Below are positions 1 through 6,461 of a DNA stretch of 13,084 bases, one piece after another. Source of the DNA: an uncultured Pirellulaceae bacterium (GTDB lineage Bacteria; Planctomycetota; Planctomycetia; Pirellulales; Pirellulaceae); contig CAKQWG010000088.1 of the NCBI GenBank assembly GCA_934278005.1, positions 1 through 13,084 of the forward strand, in the 5' to 3' direction. Position 1 is the first letter of the stretch. Every line of letters begins with the position of its first letter. Both the position numbers and the translations under genes were made by a program. The notes under the pieces were generated by a model that made no database searches, was not told where the DNA came from, and was given only the letters and a program-made list of their open reading frames with translations.

Positions 1-42
1 ACTACTTCGGACCGTTTGGCAGAGCGTGGGGCTGAGCGTCTG

Positions 43-76
43 CTAAAGCTACGACAAGTCGCAGCACTACAAGGAG
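43..76. repeat. 34-bp dispersed repeat, copy 1
   Basis: This begins ctaaagctacgac and ends gcactacaaggag. It matches 337-370 at 33 of 34 positions; the single difference is at the 14th base (a here, g in copy 2). Similarity extends leftward at the same 294-bp offset: accgtttgg is identical at 11-19 and 305-313. The core holds an imperfect short hairpin (gctacga/tcgcagc). The function is unknown. It could be part of a cassette array or a remnant of a local duplication. Confidence 0.8.
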
Positions 77-96
77 CAGTACCGCGGCCCACAAAA

Positions 97-168
97 GCGG
101 CTCAGCGTTAGGCATTCTGCACTCGCCTACTGAATCAACGCGCAGCGAATTGTTTAACGCCGAGCCGC
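97..168. repeat. Inverted repeat with integron attC-like core motifs
   Basis: The left arm gcggctcagcgttaggc (97-113) and right arm gtttaacgccgagccgc (152-168) are reverse complements at 14 of 17 positions, separated by 38 bp. The outer edge of the left arm reads GTTAGGC (107-113), which fits the attC R' core GTTRRRY. The right arm starts GTTTAAC (152-158), which fits the R'' core RYYYAAC. As laid out, the left arm resembles the end of one attC and the right arm the start of the next, bounding a 38-bp spacer. A further RYYYAAC match, gcccaac, lies at 197-203. I cannot find a clean partner core for either half site and no integrase is in the window, so the sites may be decayed or the likeness accidental. 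Confidence 0.35.
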
Positions 169-336
169 AGCAGGCCGCAGATGCACACGTCAACTGGCCC
201 AACGCACGAGGCTTTGTTGCACCACATCGCCGACCAATTCGACAATTGCGGCTTGCGCAGGCGACGGCTCGCGCTGTGCAGAGCGCAGCCCGTAAAGCTT
301 TCTTACCGTTTGGTGTTTCTGACAGTCGAGCGGCCA

Positions 337-370
337 CTAAAGCTACGACGAGTCGCAGCACTACAAGGAG
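337..370. repeat. 34-bp dispersed repeat, copy 2
   Basis: Second copy of the element at 43-76, in the same orientation and 294 bp downstream, with one mismatch in 34. Homology stops sharply at the right end of both copies (after aaggag at 76 and 370). On the left it decays but keeps register back to the accgtttgg block at 305-313. This looks like an old direct duplication or two units of an array rather than a coding repeat. Confidence 0.8.
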
Positions 371-617
371 ACGCGACGCTGCTGAGCAACACTTCGGACC
401 GCATGCACTTGGAAAGCCTGTGGATTCAAGTCCCTTAGGCGCAGCAAGTAGGTCGATTCAACTCTTCGGGAGCTGCACGTCGGTGGCATGTGATGCGCTG
501 CGGGGAAGATGATGGTATGCTGAATAGTACTAAACCCGGTCTGGATTGGCAGGCAGAATTGCCGCCGCGAAATTCCAGGATTAAGTTTATTGGTCTATTC
601 TGTGAAAGGGATGTACG

Positions 618-2180
618 ATGCTTTCTGTGCAACGCCGCTCCTTCTTGACATCCACGGCGAGTGGGTTGGGCCTAGCCGGCCTGCTGCGGGCTATCGGTCC
701 CGTGCCCGCTGCCGAGCTCGCTGTGGGGCCTGGCATCGCTCGCTTCTCAGAAGAAGTCGAGCCATTGGTTCGCTTTCTGGAGGATACGCCTCAGGACAAG
801 ATTATCGAGCAGACGGCGCAGAGGATCAAAGCTGGTTTGAGCTATCGTCAGCTTTTGGCGGCGCTGCTGCTGGCCGGTGTACGCAATGTCCAGCCACGGC
901 CTTCGGTGGGCTTTAAGTTTCATGCTGTGCTGGTCGTCAATTCGGCCCACTTGGCCAGTTTGAGTGGCCTGGATGAAGAGCGTTGGCTGCCGATCTTATG
1001 GGCCGTGGATAATTTCAAGAGCTCGCAAAGTCGCAATCAGCAGGAGGGGGCTTGGACGCTGCCAGCGGTCGACGAAGCCGCACTGCCCAACGCCGCTAGT
1101 TGCACGGCTGAGCTGCGTCGTGCGCTTGAGCAGTGGGACGAGGCGGCAGCCGATACGGCCATCACGAGCGTCGTGCGCGAGCGGGGAGCAAACCAAGTTT
1201 TTGAGCTGTTGGCGGAATATGCGGCGCGAGATTTCCGCAGTATCGGTCACAAGGTCATCTACCTGTCCAACGCTTTCCGAACTTTGCAGACCATCGGCTG
1301 GGATTACGCCGAGCCGGTGGCGCGGAGTTTGGTGTACGCCATGCTCAATCACACCGGTGAACCCAACCCCGCCGCGAGCGAATTGGCCGCCGACGCCTCG
1401 GGCAAAATGAATCGGCAACGCATCGATTCGATCCATCGCTTCCATAACATCGCACACAACCAGGCTGGCTCAGCTGACGATGGAGCCACGCTGGAATTAG
1501 TGCAAACCCTGCATCAAGCATCACCCGAAGAGGCCAGTGGACAGGTAGTCGCGTTGCTCAACAGCGGCGTGGCAGCGCAGGCCATATGGGATGGGCTGTT
1601 CGCATCCTCGGGCGAACTACTGATGCGGCAGCCAGGCATCGTCGCCCTGCATTCGGTGACCACTACCAATGCCATGCGTTACGCCTTTGCTACCTCGGGC
1701 AATGAGTCGACGCGAAAGTTTCTGTTGCTGCAAAATGCATCTTTCCTGAGCCATTTTCGCGAAGCCGCTGAGCAGCGCGGTAAATTGAGCGATGCGCGGA
1801 TTACCGACTTTGCGGACTCAAGCCGTTTGCCTCAAGCAGATTCAGCTGGCACAGAGGCTGGCGAAATAGAAAAGTCAACGGCCGTAGCCGATGCATTTGC
1901 AGCCATGGGCGATAGTCGCCAGCAGGCGGCACAACAGGCGTTTGATTACTTGGCCTCTGGCGGCGATCCCCAGCATGTCGTCGACCATGCTCGGCGATTG
2001 GTGTTTCTCAAAGGTAATGATTCTCACGACTATAAATTCAGCTCAGCGGCGCTGGAGGATTATCGCGGTCTGTCTCCTAGGTGGCGCGACCGCTTTTTGT
2101 CAGCCTCGTTGTTTCAGTTGTGCGGACCTCATGAGCCGACGCGCCCGCTGGTTGAGCGGATTCGCACCGCCATTGGTTAA
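618..2180 (+). CDS. Tat-exported protein of unknown function
   Basis: 520 residues. The N-terminus reads QRRSFLTSTASGLGLAGLL (residues 5-23), a twin-arginine pair followed by a hydrophobic stretch, so export of a folded, probably cofactor-bearing protein is likely. I do not recognise the family. The rest looks largely alpha-helical and soluble. It has scattered histidines in conserved-looking clusters: FHAVLVVNSAH (101-111), GHKVIYLSNAFRTLQ (210-224), HRFHNIAH (273-280), ALHSVTTTNAMRYAF (344-358) and HVVDHARR (453-460). These could bind a metal or haem, but that is inference. The ATG at 618 is chosen because it places the Tat motif at the start and is preceded by aaaggga (605-611); another ATG at 611 is out of frame. 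The next gene lies 173 bp downstream on the same strand. Confidence 0.85.
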   Translation: MLSVQRRSFLTSTASGLGLAGLLRAIGPVPAAELAVGPGIARFSEEVEPLVRFLEDTPQDKIIEQTAQRIKAGLSYRQLLAALLLAGVRNVQPRPSVGFKFHAVLVVNSAHLASLSGLDEERWLPILWAVDNFKSSQSRNQQEGAWTLPAVDEAALPNAASCTAELRRALEQWDEAAADTAITSVVRERGANQVFELLAEYAARDFRSIGHKVIYLSNAFRTLQTIGWDYAEPVARSLVYAMLNHTGEPNPAASELAADASGKMNRQRIDSIHRFHNIAHNQAGSADDGATLELVQTLHQASPEEASGQVVALLNSGVAAQAIWDGLFASSGELLMRQPGIVALHSVTTTNAMRYAFATSGNESTRKFLLLQNASFLSHFREAAEQRGKLSDARITDFADSSRLPQADSAGTEAGEIEKSTAVADAFAAMGDSRQQAAQQAFDYLASGGDPQHVVDHARRLVFLKGNDSHDYKFSSAALEDYRGLSPRWRDRFLSASLFQLCGPHEPTRPLVERIRTAIG

Positions 2181-2244
2181 CGATTACCGGGCAAATCGAT
2201 AGCGCAATTGGTTAGGTATTGGCGCGCAAAGTGCCGATCTAGTG

Positions 2245-2253
2245 TGCTATAGT
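2245..2253 (+). promoter_or_regulatory. Candidate extended -10 promoter element
   Basis: The sequence tgctatagt fits an extended -10 (TGnTATAAT) with one mismatch in the hexamer. It lies about 100 bp upstream of the start at 2354. No good -35 hexamer is seen at the usual spacing. It could drive the small membrane-anchored protein separately from the upstream Tat-protein gene. Confidence 0.3.
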
Positions 2254-2353
2254 ATCTCTGGCGGGCGGTATGCTCGCTGGTTGATTAACTTGTCCTGGGT
2301 GGCTTGGCTGCCGGCACACAAAACGCGGCGACTCTCAGCCAAGGAACACGACA

Positions 2354-2800
2354 ATGTGGTGGTTAGTAAGCATATTATCGCTTATCGTTTTAATTATCGT
2401 AGCGGTGCATGCGCTGCGTGGCATGGCGATCTTGGATCGACTCAAGGCTGCTATGGATATTGTCGATTCTGCCAAATTTGAGGCGGCTGAGGGGTTTGAG
2501 CAGGCGCGACTGGACGAGCCCGATCTAGTGGGCTGGGTCCGGGCGGGTAACGACTGTCTAATGCTTTTTCGATCTGAGCACGGAACGCAGGTCAAAGAAG
2601 TAGTGGATGTCTCTTCGGACAGTTTCCATCCGAGCTTGGTAATCCACTTTCAAGACGGCCGGGCGGTGCGTTCTGATGAGGGAGAGTTGCTTGATAGGCG
2701 CCATCAGAAGAACGCTGAGGAACTGCTGCGGAAAGTTCGGCTGATCATGCGTCGACTGCACCCTCAACTGTTGGAAGACTATGACGGCTTTCACTATTGA
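2354..2800 (+). CDS. Small membrane-anchored hypothetical protein
   Basis: 148 residues. An N-terminal hydrophobic helix (WWLVSILSLIVLIIVAVHAL, about residues 2-21) should anchor the protein in the membrane. The remainder is an acidic and basic soluble domain of about 120 residues containing GWVRAGNDCLMLFRSEHG and a C-terminal helix rich in Arg/Leu (LLRKVRLIMRRLHPQLLEDY). I do not recognise the family. The start is supported by aaggaa (2341-2346), 7 bp before the ATG. The gene follows the Tat-protein gene on the same strand after 173 bp and converges on the DUF5690-like gene with 71 bp between stop codons. It might share a transcript with its upstream neighbour, but a candidate extended -10 lies in the gap. 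Confidence 0.7.
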   Translation: MWWLVSILSLIVLIIVAVHALRGMAILDRLKAAMDIVDSAKFEAAEGFEQARLDEPDLVGWVRAGNDCLMLFRSEHGTQVKEVVDVSSDSFHPSLVIHFQDGRAVRSDEGELLDRRHQKNAEELLRKVRLIMRRLHPQLLEDYDGFHY

Positions 2801-2871
2801 GCTTGGATAGCTGAGCTTGCCAGCCGGACTTTCTATCATCGAGTCAATCTGAGCGCTTAGCTGAGCTCTTA

Positions 2872-4140
2872 TTATCTGAGCGTCTTTGTGCCATCGGGTT
2901 GTGGCTTGAAGCGAGAAAAGTAGAGCTGGCAGGCGACCATACAGGCTAGCGAAAGCAGGCTGGCCAGGTAGCACGTGGGACGGAAGAAGGCTATAAAGTC
3001 ACCCGATGGCTGCAGTGCATTGCGTGCCAGCATGACACCGATGTAGCCCAGGTAGGCGATGGCATCCGCCAAGTAGAGCAGGAAGACCAGATTGCCGCGG
3101 TCGCGCGTCATGGCGATCAAGCGTTCGAAAATCGTGGTGTGTGTGGCGACGTACGGCAGAAACAACCCGACGCCGATCAAGACCATAAAGGCGAAGGGCG
3201 AGATGATTCGCATCTGTTCCCCAAGCGTAGCCAGCAGCAAGATTAGCAATCCGGCGACACAGGTGGCTAGCGATAGTTGAAAGGCGCGATAGTTATTGAT
3301 CACCAGTACCGCGGCACCGTTGGCAAGGGTGACCGCCAAGCCGACGCACAGCTCAGAGTAGCTAAACAATTCAGCCGATGTAGTCACTCCTAAACTTTTC
3401 CAGATGTCGGGCATGAAGTCCGAGCGAATGCTTTTGAGCAGACTGACTAGAAAGAACATCAACAGCAGTGGGATGAGTCCCCCGGCGTAGCGCTGGAAAA
3501 AGGCGGTTCGCTCCGCTGCATTTAACTGCACGCGTTCGCTCCTGGCGGCCACGTCGGCTGCCGACGGCTGCGGGATTTGGCTGAGCATCCACACGAATCC
3601 CAGGAGCGGCACTAAAAACAGTGCACCGGCGACCGCTGGCATCCAGAATTCATCGATGCCGGCGAGCAGCAGCGATTTGCCGACCGACTTCGTCACGCCG
3701 TCAGCCAAGATAAAGCTAGTGCACAGTCCGGCTGCCAGGGCTTCAGTGCGTTGTCTTCCCTCGAGAAATCCGAGCACGAGTCCAAAGATAATTCCCAGCG
3801 GCAAACCGTTCAGAAACAAACATAAAATGTTGTACGGCGGCGGCACCAGACCAAACAGAATCAAAGCGAATTCGGCAAGCAGAATTAGTCCGATGATACT
3901 CGCGGCACGATGCCGCGGAGCCATTTCCGAGACGACTTTGACACCGATGATTTTTGAGACGGCGTAGCCGAAGACTTGAGCCACTACGGCGATCGTCTTG
4001 TACTGCCATTCCCAAGCGGTGACATCGCTATACTGGCTGACAGTAAATGGTTTGCGAAAGGCAAACATGCAAAAGTAAGTGCCGAAAGCAGCCACTACGG
4101 CCCAGATGGTCGGACTCCAGTTGCGCGGTCTAGTTTCCAT
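2872..4140 (-). CDS. DUF5690-like polytopic membrane protein (MFS-like transporter)
   Basis: 422 residues, very hydrophobic, with about twelve predicted membrane segments. The opening TYFCMFAFRKPFTVSQY (about residues 21-37) is the feature I associate with the DUF5690 family, a set of about 400-residue membrane proteins with a major-facilitator-like layout and no established substrate. A more hydrophilic stretch in the middle (SQIPQPSAADVAARSERVQL) fits the loop joining two six-helix halves. The C-terminus is short and basic. The ATG at 4140 directly precedes the conserved N-terminus, although its ribosome-binding site is weak. The gene lies 79 bp downstream of panC on the same strand and may be cotranscribed with it. 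A transport role tied to pantothenate is possible from position alone; nothing in the sequence shows it. Confidence 0.75.
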   Translation of the reverse strand: METRPRNWSPTIWAVVAAFGTYFCMFAFRKPFTVSQYSDVTAWEWQYKTIAVVAQVFGYAVSKIIGVKVVSEMAPRHRAASIIGLILLAEFALILFGLVPPPYNILCLFLNGLPLGIIFGLVLGFLEGRQRTEALAAGLCTSFILADGVTKSVGKSLLLAGIDEFWMPAVAGALFLVPLLGFVWMLSQIPQPSAADVAARSERVQLNAAERTAFFQRYAGGLIPLLLMFFLVSLLKSIRSDFMPDIWKSLGVTTSAELFSYSELCVGLAVTLANGAAVLVINNYRAFQLSLATCVAGLLILLLATLGEQMRIISPFAFMVLIGVGLFLPYVATHTTIFERLIAMTRDRGNLVFLLYLADAIAYLGYIGVMLARNALQPSGDFIAFFRPTCYLASLLSLACMVACQLYFSRFKPQPDGTKTLR

Positions 4141-4219
4141 GCGAGGATCGGCTCAAAGTAAATGTTGACTGGGCACTTGGGAAGCGGCGTTAACTTTGGT
4201 TGGCATGACCAGGCAGCCC

Positions 4220-5059
4220 TTAGAGCAATACGTTGTCGATCAGGCGCGTGGTTCCTACGTGGGCGGCGATCAAAGCCACGGCTGGACGATCGAGCTGGCC
4301 AAGTGGTTGCAAGGTGTGTCGATCGACCACCCGCGCATAGTCAACGCGATCGACCCCTGCGCTCTGCAGTACGTGCTGCATGCTTTGCTCCAATTGGGCT
4401 ATCTCTGTCGTTCCCGCGGCGGCTTGCTGTGCAACGAGCTTCAGCGCCTGAGATAAACCTAGCGCAATCTCTCGCTGTGAGGCAGATAGGTAACGATTGC
4501 GACTGCTCAATGCTAATCCGTCGGGTTCACGCACCGTTTCACAGCCTTCGACTTCAATGGGCACATTCAAGTCGTTGACCATGTGGCGAATCACGCTCAG
4601 CTGCTGGAAATCCTTTTGCCCGAAATAGGCCACACTGGCGGGTAGAATGTGGAAAAGCTTCAAGACGACTGTGGCCACACCGCGGAAGTGCTCAGGTCGG
4701 AATTCCCCCTCCAGCGGCCGAGCGACCGAAGGTGGCTGAACGAACGTAGAGAATCCAGCCGGGTAGATCTCCTCGGGCGTGGGTAGAAAGACCAGATCGG
4801 TTTGGTGTTCGCGCAGTAAACGCAAATCATCATCGATTGTTCTAGGGTAGCGACTGAGATCTTCATTGGCGGCAAACTGGGTTGGATTGACGAAGATCGT
4901 TGCTACACTCTTATCGCACTTCGCACGGCTTCGCGCAACCAGTGCCAGATGGCCTGCATGCAGTGCGCCCATGGTTGGAACGAGGCCGATGCTCGCGCCG
5001 GCCTTCCGCCACTGGGCAACTTGAGTGTGGGCCGCCGAACGACTTTCAACTATCTTCAT
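4220..5059 (-). CDS. panC: Pantothenate synthetase
   Basis: PanC condenses pantoate with beta-alanine, using ATP by way of a pantoyl-adenylate, to give pantothenate, the precursor of coenzyme A; it is a cytoplasmic enzyme. The protein is 279 residues, close to the usual 280 or so. Visible signatures are PTMGALHAGH (28-37, with the HIGH-type nucleotide-binding motif HAGH), FVNPTQF (56-62), EGEFRPEHFRGVATVVLKLF (117-136), FGQKDFQQ (146-153) and REPDGLALSSRN (177-188, the KMSKS-like region). The ATG at 5059 is preferred over an in-frame TTG at 5122. It is preceded by agggtg (5071-5066) at a 6-bp spacing, and the 21 extra residues do not belong to the family. The DUF5690-like gene follows 79 bp downstream, and a phosphodiesterase gene diverges 62 bp upstream. 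Confidence 0.97.
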   Translation of the reverse strand: MKIVESRSAAHTQVAQWRKAGASIGLVPTMGALHAGHLALVARSRAKCDKSVATIFVNPTQFAANEDLSRYPRTIDDDLRLLREHQTDLVFLPTPEEIYPAGFSTFVQPPSVARPLEGEFRPEHFRGVATVVLKLFHILPASVAYFGQKDFQQLSVIRHMVNDLNVPIEVEGCETVREPDGLALSSRNRYLSASQREIALGLSQALKLVAQQAAAGTTEIAQLEQSMQHVLQSAGVDRVDYARVVDRHTLQPLGQLDRPAVALIAAHVGTTRLIDNVLL

Positions 5060-5065
5060 GCATTG

Positions 5066-5071
5066 CACCCT
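5066..5071 (-). promoter_or_regulatory. Shine-Dalgarno site deciding the panC start
   Basis: On the minus strand this reads agggtg, 6 bp before the ATG at 5059. It supports the short, family-length start over the in-frame TTG at 5122. Confidence 0.6.
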
Positions 5072-5121
5072 AAGCACTTGCGAATTTGATTCGGTAACTT
5101 GAGAACAGAGATTGTAGTCCA

Positions 5122-6399
5122 ATGAGCTCCGTTTGCGTCATCAATGTAGTTGGTTTGACTTCCACGCTCGTGCAGCATGCGCCGCGCATTGCCAGCCTGG
5201 GGGAGGCCCGTCCATGGACGAGCCCCTACCCTGCGGTAACGTGCACTTCGCAAGCCACCATGTTGACGGGCCTGGCGCCGCGAGAGCACGGCATTGTCGG
5301 TAACGGCTGGCTGTTCCGCGAGACGGGCGAGGTGCGTTTTTGGCAACAATCTAATCGTCTTATGCAGGGCGAAAAACTATACCAGGGGGTGGCCACCGCC
5401 AAAATGTTTTGGTGGTTCAATCAAGGAGCCCCGGTAAATTGGTATGCCACACCCAAACCGCATTACGGCTGTGACGGTTCCAAGGCCTTTGATATTCTCG
5501 ATGAAACTGGAACGGAATTAGTCGAACACCTGGGCGACTTTCCGTTTTTCAGCTTCTGGGGCCCTCGCGCTGGTCTGCCCAGTTCTCAGTGGATTGCCGA
5601 GGCTACCGCGCGAGTCATGCGTGTGCAGCGCCCGCAGTTGACGCTGTGCTACCTGCCGCACCTGGACTACGATTTTCAAAGATTGACTGTGCATGATCCT
5701 CAACGAGTGGCCGAGGTCGATCGCTGCGCGGGAGTCGTTATCGACGCCGCGGCAGAGATTGGCGCAACCGTGGTGGTGGTCTCCGAGTACGGACTGGTAC
5801 CTGTTTCGCGACCAGTGCTCATCAATCGTGCGCTGCGGCAAGCGGGATTGCTGGAGGTCCGCGATGGCCCCTTTGGCGAAATGCTGATGCCGCTAGACTC
5901 GCGAGCCTTCGCCGTGGCCGATCATCAACTGGCCCACTTGTACATCAACGATCCCGCCGTTGCGCACGAGGTGCGGCGGATTGTCGAGGGTCTCGATGGG
6001 GTGGCGCAGGTCGTTGACCCTGGTGACATCGAGCTGGATCATCCACGCAGTGGCGAGTTAATCGCGCTGGCCGACAAGGACGCTTGGTTCGTCTATTACT
6101 ACTGGCTAGATGATCGCCGCGCTCCGGACTTTGCACGCACTGTGGACATTCATCGCAAGCCTGGATACGATCCGTGCGAATTGTTTGCTACGTCGAATCT
6201 ACGTGCGGCGGCACGATTGGCGCAAAAAAAATTGGGCTTCCGCTACAAGATGGATGTCACGCCGCTCGATCCAGGTTTGGTTAAGGGTAGTCATGGTCTG
6301 CGTCCACCCTCTGAGCATGGTCCCGTCATCGTTGGCCAGGAGCCTCCCGCTTCGATGATCGACTTCAAAAGTTACGCTCGAAGATTGTTGCGGGCTTGA
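5122..6399 (+). CDS. Alkaline-phosphatase-superfamily phosphodiesterase/pyrophosphatase-like protein
   Basis: 425 residues with no signal peptide, so probably cytoplasmic. The layout is that of type I phosphodiesterase/nucleotide pyrophosphatase proteins. It has a beta strand (VCVINVVGLT, 4-13), a nucleophile region PAVTCTSQATMLTG (37-50, with T40 or a neighbouring Thr/Ser as candidate nucleophile), HGIVGNGW (56-63), LPHLDYD (178-184), VVVVSEYG (217-224) and a late GSHG (389-392). It resembles the subgroup I associate with the ebo (EboF) clusters, for example AWFVYYYWLDDRRAPDFART and DIHRKPGYDP. No other ebo-type gene is in the window. Where the superfamily usually has an aspartate near the N-terminus and SDHG, this protein has N8 and SEYG, so metal binding may differ. 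Its substrate is unknown. It diverges from panC, whose start is 62 bp away. Confidence 0.85.
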   Translation: MSSVCVINVVGLTSTLVQHAPRIASLGEARPWTSPYPAVTCTSQATMLTGLAPREHGIVGNGWLFRETGEVRFWQQSNRLMQGEKLYQGVATAKMFWWFNQGAPVNWYATPKPHYGCDGSKAFDILDETGTELVEHLGDFPFFSFWGPRAGLPSSQWIAEATARVMRVQRPQLTLCYLPHLDYDFQRLTVHDPQRVAEVDRCAGVVIDAAAEIGATVVVVSEYGLVPVSRPVLINRALRQAGLLEVRDGPFGEMLMPLDSRAFAVADHQLAHLYINDPAVAHEVRRIVEGLDGVAQVVDPGDIELDHPRSGELIALADKDAWFVYYYWLDDRRAPDFARTVDIHRKPGYDPCELFATSNLRAAARLAQKKLGFRYKMDVTPLDPGLVKGSHGLRPPSEHGPVIVGQEPPASMIDFKSYARRLLRA

Positions 6400-6404
6400 T
6401 AAGT

Positions 6405-6443
6405 CCTGGCTGATGGCGGTCAATTAAATGTACAGCAGCCAGG
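6405..6443. terminator. Possible hairpin between convergent genes
   Basis: The arms cctggctg (6405-6412) and cagccagg (6436-6443) are perfect reverse complements with a 23-base loop. They sit between the stop codons of two convergent genes (6399 and 6462). There is no U-tract, so a Rho-independent terminator is not established. Confidence 0.25.
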
Positions 6444-6461
6444 TGCAGCCACGTGAAGAAG

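Larger units (their letters stand above)
1..617. other. Gene-poor region with repeats and attC-like half sites
   Basis: I see no convincing gene in this 617-bp stretch. Short open frames exist on both strands, but they are Ala/Arg/Val-rich, overlap one another, and owe their recurring residues (LRLVVAL on the minus strand) to a DNA repeat. The stretch carries a 34-bp repeat in two copies and an inverted pair of 17-bp motifs, described separately. A shorter element, acttcggaccg, also occurs twice (4-14 and 391-401). Bases 402-617 show nothing beyond the likely leader of the next gene. The left edge of the window probably cuts through a longer array. Confidence 0.5.

Noticed and set aside
2..361. 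119-codon minus-strand open frame with repeated LRLVVAL motifs
   Set aside because: Its repeated residues come from the 34-bp DNA repeat and the attC-like arm. Composition is Ala/Arg/Val/Leu-rich with no domain, and overlapping frames on the other strand look equally good.
1..430. CRISPR array
   Set aside because: Only two repeat copies at a 294-bp interval, with no regular short spacers and no cas genes.
150..512. 120-codon plus-strand open frame across the repeat block
   Set aside because: Low-complexity Ala/Arg content, no ribosome-binding site, and it reads through the same repeats. It looks like a by-product of GC-rich repeat DNA.
2801..2871. Recurring agctgagc motifs between convergent genes, considered as a terminator
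   Set aside because: The possible stems are only about four base pairs and there is no U-tract.
5060..5122. TTG start extending panC by 21 residues
   Set aside because: The extra residues are not part of the PanC family and the ATG at 5059 has a well-placed Shine-Dalgarno site.
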